64,000 bases of DNA, from assembly GCA_964371035.1 (NCBI GenBank), contig CAYJLG010000001.1:124001-188000 (forward strand). The letters are read 5' to 3'. The notes under the pieces were generated by a model that did no database searches, had not been told where the DNA came from, and saw only the letters and a list, made by a program, of their open reading frames with translations. Origin of the DNA: UBA1535 sp964371035 (lineage in GTDB: Bacteria; Bacillota; Clostridia; Tissierellales; Sedimentibacteraceae). Of this stretch, positions 1 through 9,162 are shown piece after piece (within the stretch, counting starts at the first letter, position 1; the number at the start of each line of letters is the position of its first letter). The translations under genes and the position numbers were made by a program.

Positions 1-1191
1 AGCATAAATGCTGAAATAACTCATACAATTATTTGTGGAGATAATTACATGGGTAGTAACACTGAGGACGCGATAAATACAATTTTTACTATGCTTGACG
101 GAAAAGAAATAGATATTTTTATCGCAGGTCCCGCTTTTCAAGCTGGACGTTATGGTGTCGCATGCGGTACTATCTGTAAAGCAGTTAAAGAAAAATTCAA
201 CGTACCTGTATTGACATCTATGAATGTTGAAAATCCTGGAGCAGAAATGTTTAATAAAGAACTTACTATAATGCAAGGTGGAAATAGTGCAGCAAAAATG
301 CGTGGAGATGTTGCAAAAATGGTTGTTGTTGCTAACAAAATGCTAGATGGCATAGAATTAGAGAGTGCTGACGAAGAAGGTTATTTTAGCAGTGGAACTA
401 GAAAACAAATTTGGATGGAAAACAACATACCAGCTTCTGAAAGAATGATGGATATGCTTCTTAAAAAAATATCTGGACAACCATTCAAAACTGAATTGCC
501 AATGAAATTATCAGAAAGAGTAGCTGTCGCCCCTCCTATCAAATCTCTCAAAAGTGCAAAAATCGCTATTGTTAGTTCAGGTGGTATAGTACCAGTTGAT
601 AACCCAGATAGAATTCAATCTGCTTCAGCTACTAGGTGGGGAAGATATGATATTTCTAAGATGGATAGATTTGTTTCAGGTGAATATAAGACTATACATG
701 CAGGCTATGATCCCACAGCAGCCGACGCCGATCCTAATGTTGTAGTACCTTTAGATGTTTTAAGAGCTATGGAAAAAGAAGGAATTTTTAGTACCTTACA
801 TCCTTATTTTTACTCTACAGTTGGTACAGGAACAAGCCAAGCAGAAGCTGGAAAGATGGCGAAAGAAATTATTCCATATTTACAAGAAGATAACGTTGAC
901 GGTGTAATTCTTGTAACGACCTGAGGCACTTGTACTCGTTGCGGTGCGACGATGGTAAAAGAAATTGAAAAAACAGGAATCCCTATTGTACAAATGTGTA
1001 ATTTAGTACCTGTAGCAAAAACTGTTGGTGCAAACAAAATTGTTCCAACTATCTCGATTCCATATCCTCTTGGAGATCCTTCTACTTCAAAAGAAGAACA
1101 GTGGAAACTTCGTTATCACAGAACAAAAGTAGCTTTAGAAGCACTTGCTACAGACGTTAAAGAGCAAACTATTTTTAGAGTATCAATATAA
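1..1191 (+). CDS. grdH: Betaine/glycine reductase component B selenoprotein subunit (GrdH/GrdF/GrdB family), 5' end outside the window
   Basis: Selenocysteine subunit of protein B of a Stickland reductase, which takes up the amine substrate (betaine, sarcosine or glycine) and passes a carboxymethyl group to selenoprotein A. The frame is open from base 1, so the N-terminus is cut off. An in-frame TGA at 922-924 is followed by the family hallmark UGTCTRCGATMV, and the frame then runs to TAA at 1191. The two halves therefore make one protein with Sec at the TGA, not two genes or a frameshift. A short hairpin just after the TGA fits a bacterial SECIS. A BCCT carrier starts 29 bases downstream, which favours the betaine form GrdH; GrdF or GrdB cannot be excluded from sequence alone. 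The family is sure, the substrate less so. Confidence 0.9.
936..952 (+). promoter_or_regulatory. Bacterial SECIS hairpin for the TGA at 922-924
   Basis: TCGTTGC pairs with GCGACGA (one T-G wobble) around a three-base GGT loop. The 17-nt hairpin begins 11 nt after the TGA. This is the spacing and size known for the minimal fdhF SECIS of Escherichia coli, whose loop also holds GGU. SelB binding is inferred. Confidence 0.75.
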
Positions 1192-1220
1192 AAAATATAA
1201 TGTAAAAGGAATGACTTATT

Positions 1221-2726
1221 ATGAATAAAGGATTAAAAAACAATACAGTATTTTTATTTTCACTAATAATTATTACAATTATGGCAATTTGGTCAGTAGC
1301 ATTCAATGAGAATTTTACTGAAGTAGCAAATATTACTTTTTCTATTTTAACTAATGATTTTGGCTGGTTATTTCTTATAGCAGCAATGGTGTTCTTTGTA
1401 TTTGTTGTATACGCTGCTTTTGGGAAATACAAAAATGTAAAATTAGGTGGCGATGATTCAGTACCTGAATACAGTAATATAACTTGGTTTGGTTTATTAT
1501 TTGGTTGTGGAATGGGTGTAGGATTAGTTTTCTTTGGAGTTGCAGAACCGTTAACTCATTTCTTATCTCCTCCAGGAGCTTTAGAAAGCGGTTCTCAAGA
1601 AGCTGCTAATTTTGCTATACGTTCTTTTATAGCTCATTGGGGCATTTTGCCATGGGCTACATACGCTGTAATTGGTCTTTCTCTAGCGTATTTTATGTAT
1701 AGAAAAGATAAAAAAGGACTTGTTAGCGTACTTTTAGAGCCACTTTTCGGTGAGAAAGTAATGGATGGTTGGTTAGGCAAAGTTGTAGATATCTTAGCTG
1801 TATTTGCAACAGCAGCAGGAGTCGTTACTTCACTTGGATTAGGAACTTTACAAATCAATGCAGGGTTAAATTTCCTATTTGGTGTTCCTATCAATATCCC
1901 TATTCAAATCATGATTGTAGTCATAGTTTCTATCATATACATCGGTTCTGCAGTATCAGGAATAGATAAAGGCATCAAGATAATTTCAGACACAAATTTA
2001 TTTGTTGCTATAGGTTTATTATTTGTATGCTTCTTAGTCGGACCTCAATTACAAATATTAAATAGTTTAGTAAATAGTGTTGGTGAATATATTAACTATT
2101 TTATAACAGATGCTATGAGTATAAATTCACTAGAAAGCAATTCTTGGCTTGGTGGTTGGAGAGTTTTCTATTGGGCATGGTTTATAGCTTGGGGACCTTT
2201 TGTTGGAGTATTTATAGCTCGTATTTCAAAAGGTCGTACTATCCAACAATTTATTTTAGGAGTTGTATTAGTACCAACTTTAGCAGCAGCTTTATGGGGT
2301 TCTGTTTTTGGCAATCTTGGTATACACGTTGCCGCTAATGGACTTTTACCAATGGAACAATTACAAGCTATTATAGCTTCACCTGAAACAGGATTATTTA
2401 TTATATTACAACAATACCCACTTGGATTTATACTTTCGATTGTTGCAATAATTTCACTTTGTGCTTTCTTTATTACTTCAGCAAATTCTGGAGTTTATGT
2501 ATTGTCGATGTTGACATCAAAAGGTGATATCAACCCTCCTAACAACAAGAAGATTCTTTGGGGAGTAATTCAATCTGTTATGGCTGTTGGTCTTTTAATG
2601 GCAGGAGGATTAAAACCGCTACAAACAATTTCATTAGCAGCCGCTTTTCCATTTATAGTAATAATGTTTGCAGTTTGTGCATCATTTGTTAAAACAATCA
2701 AAAGCGAGAAAATACCGCGTGATTAA
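1221..2726 (+). CDS. BCCT-family glycine betaine/choline transporter
   Basis: Sodium- or proton-coupled carrier of the betaine-choline-carnitine family, in the cytoplasmic membrane. The 501 residues match the usual length, with about 12 hydrophobic segments. The Trp-rich signature is present around residues 308-340 (YWAWFIAWGPFVGVFIAR, then SKGRT), which is the betaine-binding region in the BetP/OpuD group. An AAAGGA site precedes the ATG. It lies just behind the selenoprotein reductase gene, so it probably feeds betaine to it as an electron acceptor as well as for osmoprotection. The exact substrate is inferred from this neighbour. Confidence 0.9.
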   Translation: MNKGLKNNTVFLFSLIIITIMAIWSVAFNENFTEVANITFSILTNDFGWLFLIAAMVFFVFVVYAAFGKYKNVKLGGDDSVPEYSNITWFGLLFGCGMGVGLVFFGVAEPLTHFLSPPGALESGSQEAANFAIRSFIAHWGILPWATYAVIGLSLAYFMYRKDKKGLVSVLLEPLFGEKVMDGWLGKVVDILAVFATAAGVVTSLGLGTLQINAGLNFLFGVPINIPIQIMIVVIVSIIYIGSAVSGIDKGIKIISDTNLFVAIGLLFVCFLVGPQLQILNSLVNSVGEYINYFITDAMSINSLESNSWLGGWRVFYWAWFIAWGPFVGVFIARISKGRTIQQFILGVVLVPTLAAALWGSVFGNLGIHVAANGLLPMEQLQAIIASPETGLFIILQQYPLGFILSIVAIISLCAFFITSANSGVYVLSMLTSKGDINPPNNKKILWGVIQSVMAVGLLMAGGLKPLQTISLAAAFPFIVIMFAVCASFVKTIKSEKIPRD

Positions 2727-2788
2727 TTATATGATTATAAAAAATATCTACACAATATAATTAAAAAAATTAAATATATGAAAAATAA

Positions 2789-2828
2789 AAAAGCTATATC
2801 GCAAATTTATAATGATATAGCTTTTATT
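2789..2828. terminator. Bidirectional terminator between the BCCT gene and asnS
   Basis: AAGCTATATC (2791-2800) pairs with GATATAGCTT (2814-2823). A-rich sequence lies on the left and T-rich on the right, so it can serve both converging genes. Confidence 0.7.
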
Positions 2829-2869
2829 ATGTAACAAACATCATCTAATGTAATGGTAGTTTTGAGTCA

Positions 2870-4258
2870 TTAAAATTCTATTGATTTTGGAGTTCTAGGA
2901 AATGGAATAACGTCTCTAATGTTTGACATACCAGTCAAATACATAATCATTCTCTCAAAACCTAACCCGTATCCTGCATGTTTTACTCCACCGTATTTTC
3001 TCAACTCTAGATACCACCACATTTCTTCAGCAGGAATATCCATCTCTTGCATTCTTTTAATAAGCTTGTCATGTCTTTCTTCTCTTTGAGAACCACCTAT
3101 CAACTCACCTATTCCAGGTACTAACAAATCTATTGCAGCAACTGTTTTTTCATCGTCATTCATTCTCATATAAAATGCTTTGATATCTTTAGGATAGTCT
3201 TTTACAAACACAGGTTTTTTAAAAATTTGTTCTGCTAAATATCTCTCGTGTTCTGTTTGTATATCTATACCCCACTCAACTTTATATTCAAAGTTATCAT
3301 TGTTTTTCTTCAAAATATCAATAGCTTCAGAATAAGAAATTCTTCCAAATTCTGAACTAACTACATTTTCTAATCTATCTAACAAACCTTTATCGATAAA
3401 GCTATTGAAAAATGCCATTTCTTCTGGTGCATTCTCTATTACATAGTTAATTATATATTTAACCATATCTTCTGCCAAATCCATATCATCATTCAAATCT
3501 GCAAAAGATATTTCAGGCTCTATCATCCAAAATTCAGAAGCATGCCTAGTAGTATTTGAATTTTCAGCTCTAAACGTAGGTCCAAAAGTATAAACATTTT
3601 TAAATGCTGCAGCAAAAACTTCTGCTTCTAATTGGCCACTTACAGTTAAGCTAGCCGCTTTACCAAAGAAATCTTTTGAATAATCTGCAATTCCGTCGAT
3701 TTTTTCATGATTTTCAAGATCTAAAGTTGTAACCTTAAACATCTCTCCTGCACCTTCACAATCACTAGCTGTGATTATCGGAGTATGCACATAAACAAAC
3801 CCTCTCTCATTAAAAAATTTATGTATCGCATATGCTGCTAAAGAACGCACTCTAAATACCGCCGAAAAAGTATTGCTTCTCGGTCTTAAATGTGCAATAG
3901 TTCTTAAGTATTCAAAACTGTGTTTTTTCTTTTGAAGTGGAAAATCACTATCAGAAGCAGCTTCTAACAATATTTTTGTAGCCTTTACTTCAAAAGGTTG
4001 TTTAGAATCTGGGGTAACAGCCAAAACTCCTATTACAGAAATTCCACTTCCCGTTGAAAACTTTTTAATATCTTCGAAATTTTTTAAATTATCTTCAAAT
4101 ACTATCTGAATATTCTTAAAAAATGTTCCATCATTTAACTCTATGAATCCAAAACTCTTTGAATCTCTAATTGTTCTTATCCAACCATTTAACTTAACTT
4201 CTTTTCCATTCAAATTTTCATAGTCTGAATATAGTTTTTTAATCTCTAAAACTTTCAT
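2870..4258 (-). CDS. asnS: Asparaginyl-tRNA synthetase
   Basis: Class IIb aminoacyl-tRNA synthetase charging tRNA-Asn. It has an N-terminal OB-fold anticodon-binding domain (about residues 1-115) and a class II core with motif 2 (FRAENSNTTRHASEFWMIEP) and motif 3 (GYGLGFERMIMYLTG). The 462 residues are full length. Asn rather than Asp specificity rests on the overall length, the motif 2 context and a T-box leader whose likely specifier codon is AAC. Transcribed alone from its own promoter behind thiN. Confidence 0.95.
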   Translation of the reverse strand: MKVLEIKKLYSDYENLNGKEVKLNGWIRTIRDSKSFGFIELNDGTFFKNIQIVFEDNLKNFEDIKKFSTGSGISVIGVLAVTPDSKQPFEVKATKILLEAASDSDFPLQKKKHSFEYLRTIAHLRPRSNTFSAVFRVRSLAAYAIHKFFNERGFVYVHTPIITASDCEGAGEMFKVTTLDLENHEKIDGIADYSKDFFGKAASLTVSGQLEAEVFAAAFKNVYTFGPTFRAENSNTTRHASEFWMIEPEISFADLNDDMDLAEDMVKYIINYVIENAPEEMAFFNSFIDKGLLDRLENVVSSEFGRISYSEAIDILKKNNDNFEYKVEWGIDIQTEHERYLAEQIFKKPVFVKDYPKDIKAFYMRMNDDEKTVAAIDLLVPGIGELIGGSQREERHDKLIKRMQEMDIPAEEMWWYLELRKYGGVKHAGYGLGFERMIMYLTGMSNIRDVIPFPRTPKSIEF

Positions 4259-4289
4259 AATCTTCTCCTGTTCTTAAATAATTTAACAT

Positions 4290-4543
4290 AAAAAAACTCC
4301 TTCATCCTAAAGGGACGAAAGAGTTACTCACGCGGTACCACCCAAATTAACTTTTACTAAAAAGTAAAAGTTCACTTAATAAAAATAACGCTTTAAATGC
4401 GTCTGAGCCTACTAATACTAATGTTCGGTCAGAAACTCAAGGATGTTATTCATATGCATCATAGTAACGAGTTTTCACCCTCCTCGTCTCTCTTTGACTT
4501 GTTTTACATATTACTTCTTCCTATCACAGTTAAATATTCATTT
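4290..4543 (-). promoter_or_regulatory. T-box leader of asnS (tRNA-Asn sensing)
   Basis: On the minus strand the conserved T-box GGGTGGTACCGCG is at 4344-4332, followed by a terminator: AACTC...GGAGTT stem over 4326-4296, then a T run at 4296-4290. A candidate specifier codon AAC is at 4447-4445 in the Stem I region. Uncharged tRNA-Asn should pair with the specifier and the antiterminator bulge to allow read-through into asnS. The T-box and terminator are plain to see; the specifier position is inferred. Confidence 0.93.
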
Positions 4544-4548
4544 TTTTT

Positions 4549-4577
4549 ATTATACTCTCTACTAATAATGAATGCAA
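4549..4577 (-). promoter_or_regulatory. Sigma-A promoter of the asnS T-box leader
   Basis: Minus strand TTGCAT (4577-4572), 17-bp spacer, TATAAT (4554-4549). It places the transcript start near 4543, just ahead of Stem I. Confidence 0.75.
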
Positions 4578-4600
4578 GTATTTTTTTGAAAAAATCTTTA

Positions 4601-5230
4601 TTAGTCATTAGAAACAAACAAAAGAGCAAATCCTTTATTAATCTTAACAGTGCCTACGTCATTCAATATTTCATTACTAATACATAACGTCGATCCCGAT
4701 TTCACATCTATTTCATCAACATTATATTTAAACCCTTCTAATGAAAGCCCATAAATTTCTTCATCTAACGGCAGTAAAGATACATATGCATTACTTATAT
4801 TTTTCACAGAATAATTTCCTGTTATTATTTTTACAACATTGTTATCATCAATTATATCTATATGTACACCCATCTGATAATATTTTTTTACAAGAAATAT
4901 ATTAGCTAAAGTATGATCTAATCTACTACCAGTTGCACACAATAGTATTAAATCTCTAAAACCTCTTTTTATAGCTTCTTCAATAGCTAATTCAGTATCA
5001 GTGTAGTTTTTTTCTGCTGGAAATTTCACAATTTCAATATTATTATATAGTTTAACTACTTCCATATCAACAGAATCTAAATCTCCAACAATTAAATCAG
5101 GTTTGATTTTTAAAAAATGTGCAAATTCTAGTCCACTGTCAGCGCAAACAACAAAATCATCGCTATTATATTCGGCGAAAAATTTTTCCTTATTTAAAAA
5201 ATTGCCACCAGAAATAATTACAGCTCTCAT
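4601..5230 (-). CDS. thiN: Thiamine pyrophosphokinase
   Basis: Transfers pyrophosphate from ATP to thiamine, giving thiamine diphosphate. It has the GDLDS loop near residue 50, the ThiN block with KNYTDTELA, and the ATGSRLDHT motif near residue 100 that shapes the active site. At 209 residues it has normal family length. Its ATG overlaps the stop of rpe (ATGA), so the two are translationally coupled. It is the last gene of the long minus-strand housekeeping operon. Confidence 0.93.
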   Translation of the reverse strand: MRAVIISGGNFLNKEKFFAEYNSDDFVVCADSGLEFAHFLKIKPDLIVGDLDSVDMEVVKLYNNIEIVKFPAEKNYTDTELAIEEAIKRGFRDLILLCATGSRLDHTLANIFLVKKYYQMGVHIDIIDDNNVVKIITGNYSVKNISNAYVSLLPLDEEIYGLSLEGFKYNVDEIDVKSGSTLCISNEILNDVGTVKINKGFALLFVSND

Positions 5231-5892
5231 GCCTTAAAATCTTTCATTATTTGTTTAAATTCTTGCGTTCTTTTTACAACATCTTCGGCTCCATAAACAG
5301 CAGATCCAGCAACAATAACATTAGCCCCCCAAGAAAGCACTTCATTAATATTATCAAGCGTGACACCACCATCTATTTGAATATCAATATTTAGATTCTT
5401 CTTATAAAGCAATTCTTTCAAATCAGCAAATTTGTCTTTAACATTATAAATCAAACTTTGTCCACCAAATCCAGGATTTACAGACATTAGTAAAACCATA
5501 TCAATGTCTTCGATTATATCTTTTATCAGCGAAACTGGAGTTGCAGGATTTAAGGCAACACCTGCTTTGATACCTAAAGATTTAATCTTTTGAATAGTTC
5601 TGTGTAAATGTGTACAAGCTTCTTGATGCACAGTTATTATATCAGAACCCGCCTTATAAAAATCTTCTATAAACAAATCGGCATTTTTTATCATAAGATG
5701 CGTATCAAATGTCATATCTGTTAATTTTCTTATACATTTTATTACTGGTGGTCCAAATGTTATATTAGGTACAAACATGCCATCCATAACATCTATGTGT
5801 ACAAAATCTGCACCACCAAGTTCAATTTTTTTAATATCCTCCCCTAGTCTCGAAAAATCCGATGACAGTATAGACGGCGATAATTTTATCAT
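5227..5892 (-). CDS. rpe: Ribulose-phosphate 3-epimerase
   Basis: Interconverts ribulose 5-phosphate and xylulose 5-phosphate in the pentose phosphate pathway. A TIM-barrel of 221 residues with the metal-binding HIDVMDG motif near residue 33, MSVNPGFGGQ near residue 136, and DGGV near 173. It lies between rsgA and thiN, a conserved Firmicute arrangement, and overlaps thiN by four bases. Confidence 0.96.
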   Translation of the reverse strand: MIKLSPSILSSDFSRLGEDIKKIELGGADFVHIDVMDGMFVPNITFGPPVIKCIRKLTDMTFDTHLMIKNADLFIEDFYKAGSDIITVHQEACTHLHRTIQKIKSLGIKAGVALNPATPVSLIKDIIEDIDMVLLMSVNPGFGGQSLIYNVKDKFADLKELLYKKNLNIDIQIDGGVTLDNINEVLSWGANVIVAGSAVYGAEDVVKRTQEFKQIMKDFKA

Positions 5893-5905
5893 AAATTCTC
5901 CTACC

Positions 5906-6784
5906 TTAATATTGTTTTTTTGATTTTAACTCTTCAAGTAATCTTAAATAGTTATCATATCTTAAATTGCTAATAAATCCATCGTTTAAAGCTTCTTTTA
6001 CTGCACATCCAGGTTCTTTAACATGCGCACAATTCCTAAATTTACAATCTTCTGAATATTTCAAAATTTCAGGATAATATTTAGTTAAATCTTCATAATT
6101 GACCTCATTAATATCAAAAGAACTAAAACCTGGAGTATCAACAACAAATCCACCAAAACTCAATTTATAAATTTCTGCATGTCTCGTAGTATGCTTACCC
6201 CTTTTCAGTTTTTCACTTACAGTACCAGTTTTAAGTTTAAAATTAGTTTCAACTGCATTCATCAATGAAGATTTGCCTACACCTGATGGTCCAGAAAACA
6301 AAGTTGTTTTATCTTTCAAAACACTAACAACTTCCTCTAAATGCACCTTTTTATCAGCAGAGGTAAAAACAATTTTATATCCGATGCTTTCATATATTTT
6401 TTTATATTTATCAATAAATTCTTTATCTATTAGATCTATTTTATTAAAACAAATAATAGGTTCTAAATTATTCATTTCAGAAGCTACCAACAACATATCG
6501 AGAAGCAAAAAACTAGGCTCAGGATTTGTAGCTGCAAAAACTATTAATATTTGATCTACATTAGAAACAGGTGGTCTCTTCATTTCATTTTTACGTTTCT
6601 CAATTTTTTCAATAAATCCACTCTTTTCGTCTTCTTCAGTAATACGAAAATAAACTTTATCCCCTACTAAAGGTTTTATGTTTTGGTTTCTAAAAAGACC
6701 TCTCGCTCTACATTCTATTAAACCATTTTCACTATCAACATAATAATTTCCACCGACACCTCTAATTATAGTACCGTAAACCAT
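5906..6784 (-). CDS. rsgA: Ribosome small-subunit maturation GTPase RsgA
   Basis: Circularly permuted GTPase acting late in 30S assembly. The order is an N-terminal OB fold, then G4 (FNKIDLID), G1 (GPSGVGKSSL), G3 (DTPGF), then a C-terminal zinc finger built from CKFRNC, H and C (residues about 250-265). The 292-residue length is normal. No good Shine-Dalgarno sits directly before the ATG; an AGGAGG lies about 40 bases upstream beside the prkC stop, and no better in-frame start was found, so the start is a little uncertain. Confidence 0.94.
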   Translation of the reverse strand: MVYGTIIRGVGGNYYVDSENGLIECRARGLFRNQNIKPLVGDKVYFRITEEDEKSGFIEKIEKRKNEMKRPPVSNVDQILIVFAATNPEPSFLLLDMLLVASEMNNLEPIICFNKIDLIDKEFIDKYKKIYESIGYKIVFTSADKKVHLEEVVSVLKDKTTLFSGPSGVGKSSLMNAVETNFKLKTGTVSEKLKRGKHTTRHAEIYKLSFGGFVVDTPGFSSFDINEVNYEDLTKYYPEILKYSEDCKFRNCAHVKEPGCAVKEALNDGFISNLRYDNYLRLLEELKSKKQY

Positions 6785-6825
6785 ATAATAGTCAAATTTT
6801 GAAATACTAGATTCAAAATTGCCTC

Positions 6826-9162
6826 CTAATTAAATTTTATTTCTGTATTACCTTTATGGGTACCATCAACATAAACAGAAAATTCTTGCGTGCCTGAGCC
6901 AGTAACTGTAACTAAGTGTGAAGTAGCTCCTCCAGATATTCTTACTGTCTCTTCAAACACTTTTTCTTCACCTGAAGATGTGACTCTAAATACACTTATA
7001 ACAGCTTCATCAACATCACTAGGTAAAGGGACGCTAATTTCAACTGAAGCTTCTGTAACTATTGAATCTTCTGTTGAATCAGTTTCACTAGATTCATTAG
7101 ATCCTGCATCTTCACTCTCTTGATCGCCTTCTCCAGTAGAATCAGTATTTTCACCAGTTTGGTCACCTTCTTCAGTAGAACCAGTTTCACTATTTTCGTC
7201 CGAAGTTGATGTATCTTCGCCATCAACTATAGAGTCATTAGGATCTCCGTCAGTAGTTTCTTCCTCTTCTAGAGTGTTAACTACAAAACCTACATAAGAA
7301 TACTCTTCTACTTCTACTCCCCAGCCATATGATTGCCTAATTACAATGCCTATTTCGTGTTCTTCATCATAGTCTTCAGTAATTCTGCCTACGCTTAAGC
7401 CTGCATATAAAATAGCTTGCTCTGCTTCTTCCTGAGTTTTACCTACAAGATTTGGCACTGCAACATAAGTAATTTCAGGCCCTTTACTAATTACATAATT
7501 AATTACAGTATCTTTTTCTACCATACTACCAGCTTCAGGTTCTTGACTAATAATCTTACCTGCATCTACATCTTCATTGTAAACTGAATCGACTTGACCA
7601 ATAATTAAATCATAATCATTAAGCTTTGTAGTTGCTTCAATATTAAACAAACCTGTAATTTCAGGTACTTCTATCTGCTGAATTCCTTTGCTAACTAAAA
7701 CTTCAAGTACAAAATTTTCTTTTACAAGTTCTCCAGCAGCAACGTTTTGTTCATAAATTACGCCTTTAGGATATTCTTCATTATAAAATTCACCTTTAAC
7801 ACTAAATAGCATCCCTGTATCTGTCGCTTGAACTATTTCTCTTCCATCATTTACATTTTCACCAACAACATTTGGAACTATTATTTCAGGCACATACAAC
7901 ATAGCCTGTAAAGAGTTAAATCCAATAATACTAGCTATAATTAGCGCAATTACAGCTGCTGATATACTTAAATATTTATTTTTATAGAAAATAATATCTG
8001 TCAATATCCCTTTGTTTTTGAAAACATCAAGAAATCCATTTGTTAAATTCTTGCTTTCTTCCTTATCAATGGTTTTACTTTCATCAGCTTTGTCAATTCC
8101 AAAAAAACTATCAAAAGCTGACGATTTTTCATCTTTATCATCTTCCAAATTTTTATCTTCAAATTTTGTTTTACCATTATTTTTAGCTGTACTATTTTCG
8201 CTAGGTTTTATATTTTCATTTCCAACATTATCTTTTTTATCAGAGTTCTTAGTAGATGAAGACACTTCTATTTTGGGAATAACAATAGTTGGAGAATCAA
8301 TTTCAGATAAATAATTACTATTAATTACATCATTGGCAGCACCTGGTTTTAGTTTCTTCAAATCAGATAGTAAATCTGTACAATTTTGATATCTATAACT
8401 TTGTCGCTTTTCCATGCACTTTAACACAATTTCTTCAAATCCTTCTGATACTGTTATATAACTTAGTTTTTTTGAAGGTGGTACTATTTCTTCTTGAATA
8501 TGCATCATTGCAACTGAAATATGATTATCTGCATTATAAGGCACAACACCAGTTAACATTTCATACATAACGACACCTAAAGAGTATATATCAGATTTTG
8601 CATCTGTATACCCTCCTCTAGCTTGTTCTGGTGAAAAATAATGTACAGAACCAATTACATTTGATGTGTTAATTATTGTTGAAGTGCTTGCTGCTCTTGC
8701 AATGCCAAAATCAGCAACTTTAGCAATACCCTCCTCTGTTATCATAATGTTTTGAGGTTTTATATCTCTATGAATAACATTATTAGCATGAGCATGCTTT
8801 AGACCTTCAGCAACTTGAATAGAAATTTTAAGCGCTTCATCCTCGCTCAAATTGCCTTTTTTAGAAATATATTCTTTTAAAGTTTGACCTTTGACATATT
8901 CCATAACAATATAATATATATTATCCTCAATTCCAGTATCATAAATATTTACGATATTTGGATGATTAAGACTAGCTGCAGAAAGAGATTCTTGTTTGAA
9001 TTTTTCTACAAAATCATCATCAGAAATGAGCTCACTTCTAAGTATTTTAATACTAACATATCTATTCAACACATTACATTTTGCTTTATAAACAACGGAC
9101 ATACCTCCGCCACCAATTTTTTCAACTATTTCATATCTGTTTCCTAAAACTTTACCGATCAT
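6826..9162 (-). CDS. prkC: PASTA-domain Ser/Thr protein kinase (PrkC/StkP type)
   Basis: Membrane Hanks-type kinase that senses peptidoglycan fragments. The cytoplasmic kinase domain (about 1-265) has the Gly-rich loop, the Lys in SIKIL, HRDIKPQNIM and DFGIA. A charged linker follows, then one membrane segment near residues 397-421 and three PASTA repeats (about 425-640). Beyond these is an acidic Ser/Thr/Glu-rich stretch of about 75 residues and a C-terminal beta-rich domain of about 80 residues, which most PrkC proteins lack. The start codon overlaps the stop of the cognate phosphatase gene prpC by one base. Confidence 0.95.
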   Translation of the reverse strand: MIGKVLGNRYEIVEKIGGGGMSVVYKAKCNVLNRYVSIKILRSELISDDDFVEKFKQESLSAASLNHPNIVNIYDTGIEDNIYYIVMEYVKGQTLKEYISKKGNLSEDEALKISIQVAEGLKHAHANNVIHRDIKPQNIMITEEGIAKVADFGIARAASTSTIINTSNVIGSVHYFSPEQARGGYTDAKSDIYSLGVVMYEMLTGVVPYNADNHISVAMMHIQEEIVPPSKKLSYITVSEGFEEIVLKCMEKRQSYRYQNCTDLLSDLKKLKPGAANDVINSNYLSEIDSPTIVIPKIEVSSSTKNSDKKDNVGNENIKPSENSTAKNNGKTKFEDKNLEDDKDEKSSAFDSFFGIDKADESKTIDKEESKNLTNGFLDVFKNKGILTDIIFYKNKYLSISAAVIALIIASIIGFNSLQAMLYVPEIIVPNVVGENVNDGREIVQATDTGMLFSVKGEFYNEEYPKGVIYEQNVAAGELVKENFVLEVLVSKGIQQIEVPEITGLFNIEATTKLNDYDLIIGQVDSVYNEDVDAGKIISQEPEAGSMVEKDTVINYVISKGPEITYVAVPNLVGKTQEEAEQAILYAGLSVGRITEDYDEEHEIGIVIRQSYGWGVEVEEYSYVGFVVNTLEEEETTDGDPNDSIVDGEDTSTSDENSETGSTEEGDQTGENTDSTGEGDQESEDAGSNESSETDSTEDSIVTEASVEISVPLPSDVDEAVISVFRVTSSGEEKVFEETVRISGGATSHLVTVTGSGTQEFSVYVDGTHKGNTEIKFN

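Noticed and set aside
922..951. Two separate genes or a frameshift in the grd gene
   Set aside because: The frame is the same on both sides of the TGA and the flanking residues match the selenocysteine motif of the family.
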